A DNA stretch of 64,000 bases, taken from assembly GCA_030512295.1 (NCBI GenBank), contig JAULSR010000002.1:5580001-5644000 (forward strand), read 5' to 3'. A program made the position numbers and the translations under genes. The notes beneath the pieces are model-generated. The model searched no databases, had not been told where the DNA came from, and worked only from the letters and a program-made list of their open reading frames with translations. This DNA comes from Bombardia bombarda. Taxonomy: Eukaryota > Ascomycota > Sordariomycetes > Sordariales > Lasiosphaeriaceae. The stretch's first letter is position 1. Each line of letters opens with the position of its first letter. Positions 1 through 12,000 of the stretch are shown here, piece after piece.

Positions 1-1926
1 TCCTCGTCTTCCTCATCATCATCATCAACCTGGTTGTCAACATCGCTCTCGTCGCTGCCGGATCCGTCGCTCTCGTGATTGCTGTCGTACTCCTCGGCAA
101 CATCGCTGTCGGACTCGGCACGGAAATCGTCGTCGACGCTCTCCTCGTCCTCGTCAGCCGAGCCCCGCTCCGCCTTAGGCCCGACAACCTCCTCCTCGGA
201 GCTGTCCATGACCTCGTCGCGCAGAGCGGCCGCAAGCAAGTTTGCATCCTCGTCGATCTCGTTCTTGACACGCAGTCCCTTCAGCTTGAAAAAGTCTTCC
301 AGCGCCTTCAAGTCTTCACGGTTAATGTTGCTGAATTGGGACGAGCCCGCGCCGTTTTTGAGGAGAACTGTAATGTCAAAGGTCGACAGCGCCGATACCG
401 CGCCGCCCACTCGCGAGAATGTGATCGACTGTGTCTGTTCGTACGAGATATAGGTGGCCGGCTTGGGCACAAACATGAACGCCTTCTCCAGGCAGTATAG
501 GAAACCCTCGCTGGCCTTAATGGAGCACTTGATGCCGTACTGATTTCGGTGACTTGACGCCGTGTTAGCAAAGAGGGCATGTCCGGCTGGAGAGGGAAAC
601 TCACGTAACAAAATCCTTTGCAGGGGTCGTAATCTTCTTGTTACCGAGCCCCTTGAAGATATATGTCACGACCTGGTGCAGGGGTTGCTCGTAATGAGAC
701 TGCAACTTGTCCTTGTACTTGCCGTTGAGCTCTTCTTCGGTGATGTTCAGGTCTAGCGTGACCTCCTCGTCCTGCTTGAACTGCATGACGAGGAACGGGT
801 ATCGCGTTTGGCCCTGTCGAAGCGGCGGGTCCAGTCCGATACAGAGCATGTAATGGAGATCGTCTGGCTTGGGAAGCACCATAAACTTCTTGATGGCCTC
901 ATACTGAATCTTGTAGTCATAGGTTTTGCCACGGAGTCGGAATGAAGCGTCGTACATGTCGATGTCGAATCGTCCTCTGCGCAATGTGTTAGTAGATGAC
1001 GGCGGATGCAACAAGCCCAGAGCGCAATTACGAACCTGGGAGTAAGATGCAGAACATCCAAGAAAGTGGCGATTGTATCACCAGCCGTCTCGCCAATCTC
1101 TGCCTTCTCAATAAGAGTGTCGTAAAATAACGTCACGGCATTCTTCTCCTCTTGGTCGGCATCACTGCCAGCATCGCCGCCCTCGGCCTCTTTTCTGGTT
1201 GTTGTTCCTGGGATGTAGAATCTCATCTCGACGAGTTGGTCCTTCCCCGCTGTTGCCTTCTTCCCCTTGCTACCCCTCGCACCATTGTGACCGTTAGCCT
1301 TGGCGGCGTCACCCACGGCAAACTCGACGGCGATTTCGTTTCGGCCAGCAAGGTTGGTGTTTGAGATTTCGGAGTAGGGGATCTCGAAGGACGGTCGGTT
1401 CTGGACGTTGAATGAGAGTTCGGCCTTGCCAAACTCGGCCTTGCCCCAATTCCATCCGCGCAGCGAGTGCTCCTTGTTCTCCAGGTTGGTGCTGTACCAG
1501 TTCTTGAAGATTTTGCTCAGACGCTCGTAATCCTGTAAAAAGGTCAGCAGCGCGCATCGCGCGGGGTAAGTGAGCAGCAAATACCTCTTGTTGAAAGCCG
1601 TCCAGCTGGGTGATGCCCGAATTCCTCTGCAAAATCTTCACCTCGTAGCCTTTTGCCGCTCTGCTCCACTGCGCGCCGCCTATGTTGCTCTGATCAAGGG
1701 TGAAGGCATCGCCGCCGCCTGCGGGCTTCCAGCCCAGTCCGTTCTCGGCAAATCTGCACTTGCCGTTCTCCTTGGACAAATCCAGGTAGATGTTGTCGAA
1801 GTTCTCACTGGGGGGCGCATTTCGTTAGCTAAACCTCGGCACTCAAACCAAATCGCATGAATGAAAGCGAAATGCACATTGGAAATGTAAAATGAAGCAA
1901 AAATGTGCTTACATTGGGGCCGCCAT
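1..1926 (-). CDS. pob3: FACT complex subunit POB3 (SSRP1-like), 3' end cut by window edge
   Basis: Histone chaperone subunit. POB3 pairs with SPT16 in FACT to loosen and rebuild nucleosomes during transcription and replication. Five exons read on the minus strand: 1926-1913, 1807-1585, 1532-1036, 976-605 and 552-1. A 14-base first exon encodes only the start of MAAPIENFDN, which matches the family N-terminus. The N-terminal region reads FDNIYLDLSKENGKCRFAE and continues through the POB3/SSRP1 PH-like domains (FDIDMYDASFRLRGK; YGIKCSIKASEGFLY). The part nearest the edge is strongly acidic (Asp/Glu/Ser tracts), as expected for the POB3 tail. The stop codon lies outside the window. Fungal POB3 normally lacks the HMG box of animal SSRP1; this cannot be checked here. 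It is divergent from the GFA-like gene, with about 1.2 kb between them. Identification is secure; the 14-base exon was inferred from frame and homology. Confidence 0.93.
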
Positions 1927-3087
1927 GATAGCCCGGGAATCAAAATACCGTCGATTTGATTCGGATATCAGAAATGTTGACGATGCGGGCTTGGATGCGG
2001 GCTTGGAAGTTGTAAGGCGCAAAGCTAGGGCAGCGACTCTCGAGCTTCGCGTGCCTGAGTTCAAAGAGCCGTGACGCGACTTAATTAAAACGGAACTAGA
2101 ACTTAATTACTGTGGCCCGAGCGCCCGTAGGTGACGGAAAAAGGGCACCTGCTTCCAGGTGTCAGTTGTCACCGCCAAATGATTGGGACCTGTACCCGGT
2201 TGGGTTGAGTCGAGACTGTCCAAGAGATTAAATCGAGTCTGCTAACGATTCTTACGCCAAATTGCATGTTAATTTGGTAGTGTGCTTGAGGCTAGCTCTC
2301 CAACACTTCAGCAGCTGATCCAGCTTGAAATGCTACATTCGGACTTCGTATACGTTATTTCATCTTTCATCTGCAGCCTTTTTCATGACTTTTTATATGC
2401 ATAATTGACACGACTACGTTTCATCCACGGCTATCTGCTCATGACTAGTATTACAAGTCAACGACTATCTCTACGTCTCCAACTCGCCTAGTATTGAAGA
2501 GCTGTAGCCTGCGAGTGACTGCCTGGGCTAGTTGCAGTGCTTGCATTTGTTGGCTGTAATATGTTTGAGAAGTGGTTGCCAAACATGCCAAACAGGCTGA
2601 GCACGTCCAATTGTCCCAGTCCATTAGATGCAGATAATGTACAAGTTACCTAGGCACTTTTGATGTGGTAAGTATTGTATCATTGTCTTGTGCAACACCT
2701 TTCCTCCAGTCTAGGCCTGGGTATAAGAAGATGAGGGCAAGGTGACAGGGTCGTGATGGTAAGGTATATAAAGCTTGCAATCCCGGCCACTTCTCCCGGC
2801 AATATCTTAGGTTTCCTGCTGAGTGATCAAGAGGTGCGTGTGTTCACCTACCTGCGTTATGTTACGTAGGAAGCTACCTTGCCTTTTACTTACATCTCTT
2901 TAACTTTACCGTGGCTCCCCACTGCAGAAAGACCCCGCACAAAGCCGCGTCGGCTCACCAACAGCTTCCTCAACCAAGTAATCATCTTCTTGATGACAAG
3001 CTGCTTTTCTTTTACTGCTTGGACAGCCGATCAACCTTCTAGTCCCCAGTTCTTGCGCCTTCATAGCACTCGCCACCAAAAATAAAC
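1927..3087. promoter_or_regulatory. Divergent intergenic region between pob3 and the GFA-like gene
   Basis: No convincing coding sequence. A TATATAAA box lies at 2765-2772 on the plus strand, about 316 bases before the start of the GFA-like gene, and may be its core promoter. The rest is AT-richer than the genes, with no repeat or RNA that I recognise. Confidence 0.45.
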
Positions 3088-4049
3088 ATGAGCTTCCAGC
3101 GACCCCTCCGTGGGGGCTGCCACTGCGGTCGGAATCGTTACATCATCCAGTTCCCCAAGGATGCCGCCCAGCTGGCCCGCGTCCACTTCAACTCCCACCC
3201 ATCCCAGCGTAAGGAAGCTCGCTCACATGATAGCTATGCCGACTTTGCTTTCGCCATCAACACGCATGTTTACCATATTTACTCCCAACTGAAATATACC
3301 CATAGCCTATATCCCATAAACCATAGCCCATATCCCATAGCCCGCTGTAACACATACACATACTTACCGCCCGACTGACCATAGACATCTCACACACCTC
3401 CTCCCCGCTCGCCGCCTTCCTGCGCGTGCCCCTGCAGTGGTACTACAGCACCACGCACGCCGTCTTCCCCGACGAGACGAGCTCCACGATCCACAAGGTC
3501 TACACCTCCCCCAGCGAGGCGCACGCCATGCGCCACTTCTGCAGCTTCTGCGGCACCCCGCTCTCGTACTGGTCTGAGCAGCCCCGCAGCGAGGCCGACT
3601 ACATCCACCTGACGCTCGGCAGCCTCGCCCCCGAGGACCTCGCTGACCTCGAGGATCTGGGCTTTCTCCCTGGCTCAGACGACGAGACAGAGAGCGAGGC
3701 GGGGACTGAGGGGCAGAACAAGAAGCCGACAGGGGACGACGACATCAGCGTGGCGGATGACGCGGGAGCTGCTGCTGAGGAGGAGCTGGTCATGACGTTG
3801 CGAAACAAGAATAAGAATGGTGGCCGTGAGACGGTCGGTGGTCTGCCATGGCTTGATAGCCTCATGGAAGGCAGCCGGCTTGGCCGCCTGCGCCGCGCAA
3901 CCAAGGGCCAGCGACAGAGCGGCCCGGTCAAGGTGGAGTGGGAGATTGTCGAGTGGACGGAGGGCGATGATGACGAGTCACAGAGCCCCAGGAATGGGAA
4001 GCGAAAGCTTGCTGAGCGAGGTGATTCTACCAGTGAGCTGCCTGTCTGA
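3088..4049 (+). CDS. GFA/CENP-V-fold (DUF636) zinc-binding protein
   Basis: About 261 aa from two exons, 3088-3208 and 3385-4049, with a 176-bp intron (donor gtaagg, acceptor catag). The family takes its name from glutathione-dependent formaldehyde-activating enzyme, but many members have unknown substrates, so no reaction is claimed. The N-terminus has the first zinc-binding motif GGCHCGRN (about residues 9-16). The second exon carries the C-terminal motif RHFCSFCGTPLSYW. The middle CxC/CxxC element usual in the family appears as FNSHPSQR, without cysteines. The C-terminal third is acidic and low-complexity, then returns to an ordered stretch ending near VEWEIVEWTE. The start sits in good context (aaacATGAGC). 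The intron is long for this window and has several possible acceptors; the chosen one gives an uninterrupted frame. Confidence 0.82.
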
Positions 4050-6270
4050 ATATCTTGTTAACCAAGGATGATGATATCTGGGGAGAGAGGGAGGTTGATG
4101 AGCACATCTATCAACTGGGCCTTTTCTCGTTGTTTTTCAGGGAGTTACGTTTTCCTTTTCTCTTTTCTCTTTCTTTCTTTCTTTCTTTTTGGTCCACAAA
4201 AGCTAGGTTTCAGCCTTCTTCCCACAGATATCATCCAAGCGAGGCGCTCGCATATGAGCAATAATACTGGGCATTTTCACAACACACTGTCTGGTGACTG
4301 GCGTTAGAGGTGTGAAAGTGCATTACGGCGAACTCTCCCCCCTGACCCTCTGGGCACGCATTGCTGTCTGTACATACATAACCTAGCGAAATCAATCAAT
4401 CTGATAGCAGCAGCAGTCATTAATGCCGTACTGGCCTTCCTTTTTCCATTTTTGTTGTTCAGATAAAGGTCTGGGAGGGGGGATGGGGGGAACAGGAAAG
4501 CAAAATGGGATTCTTGGGCAGCATGAATCAGCTGTTGATAGGAGACAAGACTGCACCATTTTAGACAAGACTTTTTATGCAACTCTCGCGAAATTGTTGT
4601 CCTCGGACACCTATAGTTTTCTAGTTACACGTGTTGAGTGTTGCGGCTTATAACTTCAGTGGGCTGAGTGGACACGGAAGTCGTGTGATGGACCGGACCT
4701 GAGCGAGCCCAGGACCGCGGACGGCAAGAACGATGGGATTCTGTTTTATGCGGCCGGGATTGCCTGCCGGGACTTGGGACATCCATGGGCAAAGTGGAGC
4801 CTTTGGGTGCTGCTGGGCTGGGGCTCTTTTCGACTTGGCGGGACGCGACGCGGGACAGACAAGACGCGGGACACTCTGCAACTCTCGATCGACACCTCTG
4901 CCTATGGAATTAACAAACACTTCAAAACCAAAACTGTTGATGCCTTTCACATGTCTTGCTCATGCAAGGATTATTGTTCTTGTTTCTTTTCCTGTTTTCA
5001 TTCCGTCGCGATGTCAATGGGATGGGAAATCAACTCGCTAAGCTAAACAAGCTATAATGGTACCTGGAACGGTTGAGCAAGCCCTAACGGGGAAAAGAGG
5101 TATGTTCCTAATCGGATCTCGGTGCGGCGGCGGCGGCGGCGCTGTTCTGCCGTGACTGTGTACACACCTGACGCGGTTTAGTTTGTCTTTTGTTTCGCCT
5201 TAGTTCAAGGCCGTTAAGCTAGGTCGTTTAAACCCAGGATGTCGGGTGGTAGCTAGGGGTGAATTGGGTTCTTTTTGGTCTTTTTCTCCAACAAAACCAG
5301 CCCCATTCACCAATTCGCCAACTCAACTCAATCTTCCCGCCCCCTCTCTCCTCTCGCCTCGAGCACCGCACCCCCTCTTCAACCGAAGCTCCCCCGAAAT
5401 CCCCCCTCATACCTCCCCAATTCAACCGAGGTTTTGCCAGCCGGCGACCAAGGCTGATCCTTCCACGGGCCGTGTAGCCGTCAAGCAGTGGAGTGGGGAG
5501 GAGAATTGGGGAAAGATGGAGATTGCTGATGAGCCACCTGATCGGCCGGGGAGGAACCGGGAGGGGGGGGCACGACACGGTTTATGGCCTGGTGGTTGTG
5601 TGAGTGTGTCCCGCTCGGCTGGATGAAGCTGTTGTCGCCTCCCTGGAGGAGAGAAATGATGGGTAACTGGATGGCTGGGTGACGAGAAGGAATGGAAAAG
5701 AAGCTGGGGAAAAAAGAAGTAAAAAAGGGGCAGAATGGACATTGAGACCCAGCCTTCCCAGCGCGTCGTTTTCCTCCTCTCGAGATTCCCATCAAGTTGT
5801 CCTCCGCTCCGCTACTGTCTACATACCCCGCGGCAAGGCGGTGGGGGGTCCTGGGGTCCTTTCTGCTGGTTGCACCGTTGTTGCCATGCTCCCACGCCAT
5901 GATGGATGATGGCGCACGCGGCTGGATAGCCCCCCCAGCCAGCAGCGCATCTCATCTCAGGCTATGCCTAGCTTTTCTCGGTCACGACGGTCCGAAACAC
6001 GGGAGAATAGGGATTAATGGCCTCCCCCCGGCATAAAACTACCGTCTATAAGATGGCTTGCCTCCCCGGCCTGGCCTCTGGTCCTTCCGACCCTTAGCCG
6101 GTAGTTCTCTCTGCCCTCACCTCGTCTTCTTCCTCCTGTCTGCTGTGTCTGCTCAGTCCCAGCACCCAGGTCGTCATAAATATATATTCATCTATTTATC
6201 CCGGACGCCGGCCCGCTGTGCGTCGTCACCAATAACAGGACAAGAACAAGAATAACGACAAATAGCCATC
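4050..6270. other. 2.2-kb intergenic region, mostly upstream of the beta-glucosidase
   Basis: No supported gene. It contains a CTTT-rich tract near 4155-4192, a CGG run near 5123-5140, and long pyrimidine-rich stretches near 5330-5430. Short overlapping ORFs here lack recognisable domains. The last 300 bases hold the probable beta-glucosidase promoter, listed separately. Confidence 0.5.
6020..6100 (+). promoter_or_regulatory. Candidate carbon-control promoter elements of the beta-glucosidase gene
   Basis: Two CCCCGG sequences (6026-6031 and 6064-6069) match the reverse complement of the CreA/Cre1 consensus SYGGRG. TTAGCC at 6094-6099 is the reverse complement of GGCTAA, the core recognised by Xyr1/XlnR-type activators. 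TATA-like strings (cataaaac, tctataag) lie between 6030 and 6052. These are short degenerate motifs, so binding is inference. The placement 170-245 bases before a cellulolytic-type gene is suggestive. Confidence 0.35.
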
Positions 6271-7704
6271 ATGTCTCTCCCCAGCGACTTCCTATGGGGC
6301 TTTGCTACCGCCTCATACCAGATTGAGGGTGCTGCCGAGGCTGATGGCCGTGGCCCCTCCATCTGGGACACCTTCTGCGCCATCCCCGGCAAGATCGCCG
6401 ATGGCAGCTCCGGCGCCGTGGCCTGTGACTCGTACAACAGGACCAAGGAGGACATTGACCTGCTCAAGTCCCTGGGCGCCACCGCCTACCGCTTCTCCCT
6501 CTCGTGGTCGCGCATCATCCCCCTGGGCGGCCGCAACGACCCTATCAACCAGAAGGGTCTCGACCACTATGCCAAGTTCGTCGACGACCTCCTCGAGGCC
6601 GGCATCGAGCCCTTCATCACCCTCTTCCACTGGGATCTGCCCGACGGGCTAGACAAGCGATACGGCGGTCTCCTGAACCGGGAGGAGTTCCCGCTCGACT
6701 TTGAGAACTACGCGCGCGTCGTCTTCAAGGCCATCCCCAAGTGCAAGCACTGGATCACCTTCAACGAGCCGTGGTGCTCGTCCATCCTAGGCTACAACAC
6801 GGGCTTCTTCGCGCCCGGCCACACGTCGGACCGCAGCCGGTCCGCCGTCGGCGACAGCACGCGCGAGCCCTGGATCGCCGGCCACAATATCCTAGTCGCC
6901 CACGGCCGCGCCGTCAAGGCCTACCGCGACGACTTCAAGCCCCAGTCCGACGGCGGCGAGATCGGCATCACGCTCAACGGCGACGCCACCTACCCCTGGG
7001 ACCCCGAGGACCCGGCCGACGTCGAGGCCTGCGACCGCAAGATCGAGTTCGCCATCAGCTGGTTCGCCGACCCCATCTACTTTGGCCACTACCCCGAGTC
7101 CATGCTCAAGCAGCTCGGCGACCGCCTGCCCACCTTCACGCCCGAAGAGGTCGCCCTCGTCAAGGGCTCAAACGACTTCTACGGCATGAACCACTACACG
7201 GCCAACTACATCAAGCACAAGACGGGCCCCCCGCCCGAGGACGACTTCCTCGGCAACCTCGAGACCCTCTTCTACAACAAGGCCGGCGACTGCATCGGCC
7301 CTGAGACCCAGTCCTTCTGGCTGCGCCCGCACGCCCAGGGCTTCCGCGACCTGCTCGGCTGGCTCAGCAAGCGCTACGGCTACCCCAAGCTCTACGTGAC
7401 CGAGAACGGCACCTCGCTCAAGGGCGAGAACGACATGCCGCTTGACAAGATCGTCGAGGACGACTTCCGCGTAAAGTACTTCAACGACTACGTCAACGCC
7501 ATGGCCAAGGCGTCTTCCGAGGATGGTGTTAACGTCAAGGGCTACCTCGCCTGGTCCCTCATGGACAATTTTGAGTGGGCCGAGGGCTACGAGACCAGGT
7601 TCGGTGTCACGTATGTTGATTATGAGCACGACCAGAAGCGCCACCCCAAGAAGAGCGCAAAGAGCCTCAAGCCCTTGTTTGATAGCCTTATTAAGAAGGA
7701 TTAA
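6271..7704 (+). CDS. Intracellular beta-glucosidase, glycoside hydrolase family 1
   Basis: Intronless, 477 aa, the normal size for fungal GH1 enzymes. It hydrolyses terminal beta-D-glucosyl bonds such as those of cellobiose by a retaining mechanism. The start is MSLPSDFLWGFATASYQIEG, the GH1 N-terminal signature. The acid/base glutamate is E166 in TFNEP and the nucleophile is E378 in VTENG. Glycone-site residues are visible in QIEG, FHWDLP and NFEWAEGY. There is no signal peptide, so the enzyme is probably cytosolic, like Trichoderma BGL2/Cel1A. That enzyme class also makes sophorose by transglycosylation and so can affect cellulase induction; this role is inferred from homology. The start is in good context (agccatcATGTC). 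Third codon positions are very rich in C, consistent with high expression. Confidence 0.97.
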   Translation: MSLPSDFLWGFATASYQIEGAAEADGRGPSIWDTFCAIPGKIADGSSGAVACDSYNRTKEDIDLLKSLGATAYRFSLSWSRIIPLGGRNDPINQKGLDHYAKFVDDLLEAGIEPFITLFHWDLPDGLDKRYGGLLNREEFPLDFENYARVVFKAIPKCKHWITFNEPWCSSILGYNTGFFAPGHTSDRSRSAVGDSTREPWIAGHNILVAHGRAVKAYRDDFKPQSDGGEIGITLNGDATYPWDPEDPADVEACDRKIEFAISWFADPIYFGHYPESMLKQLGDRLPTFTPEEVALVKGSNDFYGMNHYTANYIKHKTGPPPEDDFLGNLETLFYNKAGDCIGPETQSFWLRPHAQGFRDLLGWLSKRYGYPKLYVTENGTSLKGENDMPLDKIVEDDFRVKYFNDYVNAMAKASSEDGVNVKGYLAWSLMDNFEWAEGYETRFGVTYVDYEHDQKRHPKKSAKSLKPLFDSLIKKD

Positions 7705-9054
7705 AGTAAATCAAGGGGTGGTGGAGGGGGTGTGCTGAAGAAGAACGGGGCATTGTGTATATTTGGAAAGAGCTGGGCGGAACGGCAAGAAAGAGACGGA
7801 TGGAGACCATGCACGATGATGTGTGGCTCTATTACAAGCGATGACGATGAAAGACGACGACGACGACGACGCATTGCCTGTTTTTGCTGTTTGTCTGTAG
7901 GGATGGGCATGGAGGCGGAAGGGAGGGTGGGCATGTTGGCTTTATCGTTGTTATTGTTGTTGTAGTGTACCTACCTTATCTACATATCATGAATTGATGA
8001 TGAAAGGGGCCGGCCAGATGTCGGCCCGAGTTTTGGATACCACACCAACCCGATTGCATTTGTCTACCTGTTATTGAACGTGTCTGGTTCGCTTTATTGT
8101 GCCTGGTAGGTCTTGCAGTATGCTCTTGGTCGTGATGTACAATGCTCTTGTACATTTATTTGGTTCCAATTTTTGGGTTCCATGGTTTCTACTTTATAAC
8201 CAATGGCTGGCTCGGTTCAGTAGGAAACAGACCAATTGACATCGAACCCCTTTACTACCTAGCAATAACGTAAGCAGTCCACTACAGCTGACACACATCT
8301 CGAACGATCTTATTAAGTCTATATTACGACTGTAATGAAAGTTGAGAATTGGCAACGTCTTTGTACATCGTAGGCATACATACTAGATAATCTGGTACGT
8401 TGTAAGCAGGTAGGCTCCCATATCAAGCCCCCTTTTAATCTTAGCCTCCTTCTATCATGATAACAAAGACTGAAAACAGGTCTAGAACTGATACGAAAAC
8501 CGCCTGGGCATCTTACCTACCTACTTTCCTACCTATACACATGTTGTGGCTTTCTCGTAAAAAATGGTAATTTAATACCAAAAAGTTCAAAAAGAAAAAT
8601 AGCTTGCATGTCTAGTTTAGACCAAAAGAAAACCGGTTGAGCCCGGGACTTGAAACCCGAACCGGGGTCGTGCTCCATTGTTTCGTACACTCCGTATCAA
8701 GTGGTTGCCAGCCTGTAGACTGCTCTACCACACAATCATTTTTCCATTCTGCATGTGCACCGCACTGCTCTTTGTAGTCCTGACGACGCCCCCTTTCTAA
8801 TCCTTCCAAACCCCAACCAGCGCGCCCCCCTATCTATATCCATGCATAACAAACACCTACCTCGCCTTCGCCTTCGCCTCCTAAATCTACGAAACATAAG
8901 TAAAATTGGACCCCCTACACGCAAGCCAGAATTCCCTTACTATCTGATTCGTTGCCCTGCCGCCCCTGAGTCTGCACATCTATCCGTTAGCTCATCTCTT
9001 CACCAACAAGACAAACCAAGATAAAAAGGGAGGAACAGAGAGAAGAAACAAAAC
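7705..9054. other. Intergenic region between convergent beta-glucosidase and importin genes
   Basis: No supported protein gene. It includes a GAC/GAT microsatellite near 7843-7872 and a tRNA-like block near 8632-8730 (listed separately). The remainder is AT-rich 3'-flank sequence of both genes. Confidence 0.5.
8632..8730 (-). other. tRNA-like / Pol III promoter-like element (possible tRNA-derived SINE relic)
   Basis: On the minus strand a TGGTAGAGCAG string (8730-8720) resembles the D-arm/A-box region of a tRNA. About 65 bases downstream, GGTTTCAAGTCCC (near 8655-8643) resembles the T-arm/B-box, enclosed by CGGG...CCCG. The T-arm is nested in a larger CCGGTT...AACCGG hairpin and followed by a T-rich tail. 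I could not fold a proper acceptor stem or a 7-base anticodon loop, so this is not called a functional tRNA. A tRNA-derived SINE fragment or decayed tRNA fits better. Confidence 0.35.
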
Positions 9055-12000
9055 TCACCCAACAACCTTCTTCAAAAACAACGTCTTCTCCTCTGGTGTC
9101 ACCTGCTTGCTGGGAAACGACTCATCGAACAGCGCCTGCTGCAGCCACGACTGTGCGCGCACCTGGTGCGTCACCAGTTTCTTGAGAGGATCACTCAGCT
9201 TGTCCAGTTCGCTGCGGGCGGCGTTGCCCCCAACGTTTTGGATGAGCGTCTGGGCGATGAGGGGGCCGAGGTGGCCCATGGCGTTGGCGATTGTGTTTTG
9301 CAGCTCGGGATTTTCGCTCTTTAAAGTGATGAATCCAGTCTAAGAGAGAGACATACGCAAAAGATATCAGTACCCTCGCTAGCTATTCAATATGAATAAA
9401 TCAATATAAAAGAAACAAGACTCACCCAAAAATCGGCTGCTGCACTCTTAGGCAGAGGCTCCTTGCCGTTCAGCACCTTAAGCGAGAACATGAAGAAGAA
9501 CTCCAGCATCTGCTGCGGCTGGAGCTGGAAGAAGACCTCGGGGTATCTCGTTATCATTCTGTCGACAAAGCAGATTCCATTTTGCGAGACTTCTGTGTCG
9601 CTTTCAGGATCTAATAAGAAACATAATGTGTTAGACCAGACAAACCCAAATGCAGAAAACACAAGCAAAAAAACCCCCCCCAAAAAAACGCTTACCTGGA
9701 AGAGCCTGAAGCAGCGAAATCACCCAAGGCAGTAATCGCACAAGCTGATTCGGCACAACCATCTTGGGTCCTCTGTACAGCGATCCAAGAAACGAGCAAG
9801 CCGAACTAAGCAGCGCGCCCAGCCGTGGCGTGTCCGAAGACTGTTGAACAAAAAAGGCAGTCACCGCGTCCGCGGGAAACACAAACGGCCCTGGCTCCGT
9901 CTCCGAGAAGCCCGCCCGATAGACATCACAAATAATCTCAACCACCTCCCCATTCCGGTCAAACGTCCTCTGGACCTCGGCCATCAGCGCGATAATGTTA
10001 GACTGTATAGCAAGCAGAGCCGCTCCTTCCCTCGTCGAGCTCGATGAGGCCTGCGGCTCGCTGTCGAGATCCACCACATGCTCCTTGACATCCTGCATGC
10101 CCTTGGCCATCCTATCAAGACATCTCAGCGCTCTCAGCGCAATCTGCAGAGATATGTCCTCGACAGTCGGCACAGCTTGTGGATTCGCCAACGGGTCGAG
10201 CCCTCTCTGGAAATTGGGATCCGTCAGATCCAGCAGAGCAGGCTGCGCCTTGAGCTGCACGGAGCGCTCGAAGTCTCGCTTGAGGAACGTGTACAGCTCG
10301 TCAAACATCTCTAGCCTCTGGCCCTCGTCGGTGATGGCCTGTATTATCGAAGCAATGGCCTGTATGATGCGCTCCTCCGCCAGCGAGTCGAGCACCTGAC
10401 TGCCGCGCAGTGCCTGGTAGTGCCTGATGAACGCGCCAGCCTCCCCGGTGAGTATGGACCGGCAAGACGAGCACAGAGTGGAAATCGCCCTGGCCGAGGG
10501 ATCTTTGAGGACGGGGTCGCTGACAGCCGCGAAGAGCAGGTTGAGGGCATGCGGGAGGTACTCGGCATGCCGCTCAAAGTACTCGCAGTACCGCTCGATC
10601 AGCTTCAGCCCCGTCTTGCGGAGCTGCAACGGCACAGGGCTCTGTGCCTCGCCAGCAAAGAGCTCAAAGAACTGAGAAGAAAAGACCCTGCTCAGCTCGT
10701 AGTCGAATTCGGGGCTGTCCGAGATGCAGTCAGAGAGCGCGCCAAGACAGGATAGCGACGACTCAACCTCGGCCCACGATCGGACGGCAAGAGACTGGAG
10801 GAACAGGTCGGCGAAGAAGGAGACTAGTGACCCCCCTTTAAGAGTAAAGACGGACTGCAGCATATCGGCAACATCCTTCCTGGCATCGCTGAAGGCGACA
10901 CGCTCCGACGAGTCCCAATCTGCGAATACCTCGATGGGCGGCCACTGCACTTTCCGCCAGCAGTTCATGATTACCGTCTTTAGGTACTGCTCGGCTATGG
11001 GTTTCCATAGCTGCGTGTCATGGTCGTCGTTGGAGAATGTACTGTCGATCATGGTTTCTACAAACGTAGACCAGAACTCGAGCGCAGGGACAAATATAGA
11101 ATCCTCCCCCACGAGGTACCCGTCAGCGGCGAGAAGTCCGCAGAGCTTCTCGAGAAATCTTCGGGAGCGGTCATCAGTCCTAGTCATAAGATCATACACC
11201 TTCGCATCTCCATATGCCAGCATCAACAAGCCAAACGATATGCCCTCCTGGCCGCCACGGACGGTTCTATTGTAGTGCTCTGAAGCCCACGAGCTGTCAA
11301 AAAGTGATGCCAGCGAGTTGTATTGCGACTCGGTAAAGAAGGAGGAGTAGTTGGAGAGAACATCACTGAAGAGTTCGGCCGTCTCCTGGAAGAGACTGTC
11401 GTCTGCAAAGCAGTTGATAGCCGGATCGACCAGTTCCCTTAGTGGTGTGATTAAATGTTGGTTGGTGCCGGGGGATAGGCGTTGGGCATACAGGATCCAA
11501 GCCTGGGCGAGAATTAGCTACTTGGCATACGATGCACGGGTGCAAAAAAAAGAGTTGAACAAACCTGAAAGCAGCTGAGCGTCTCATCCTGGGTCTTTAA
11601 ACCCAAGTTATCCTGGGGCGGGGAGAATCCACGAGCAAGGAGGCACGTAATATCAGGGGCATTTCTGATCAAACTCTCATGGACTTGCATGCTAAAGTGT
11701 GTCAGCACAGATACTATCCGAAACTAAGTGTTGAAAAGGAGAGGAATCTGCTCACTACTTTACCGAGTTCATGTCCGTTTTCCCAACCTCCTCAACGAGC
11801 GAAGTAGCAAACCATACTGCCGCCCTGAGCTTGCAGCTATCTAGCCTCTCGACGATGGCACTGGTCTGGAGACCCTCGTCCAGGCTCGCAGCTGGAGCAC
11901 TCTGACCGATTTCTAGGCAGTAGAGGAAATGGCGGAAGCAGCCTGACCAGAGATGTGAGAAATGGATAAAGTACGTGACCAGAGCCGAGCACAGCTTCTT

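Noticed and set aside
5246..5626. 126-codon plus-strand ORF upstream of the beta-glucosidase
   Set aside because: Pro/Ser-rich translation of a pyrimidine-rich leader, overlapped by ORFs in all frames, with no domain.
8632..8730. Functional tRNA gene
   Set aside because: No 7-bp acceptor stem, no proper D-stem partner and no 7-base anticodon loop could be drawn.
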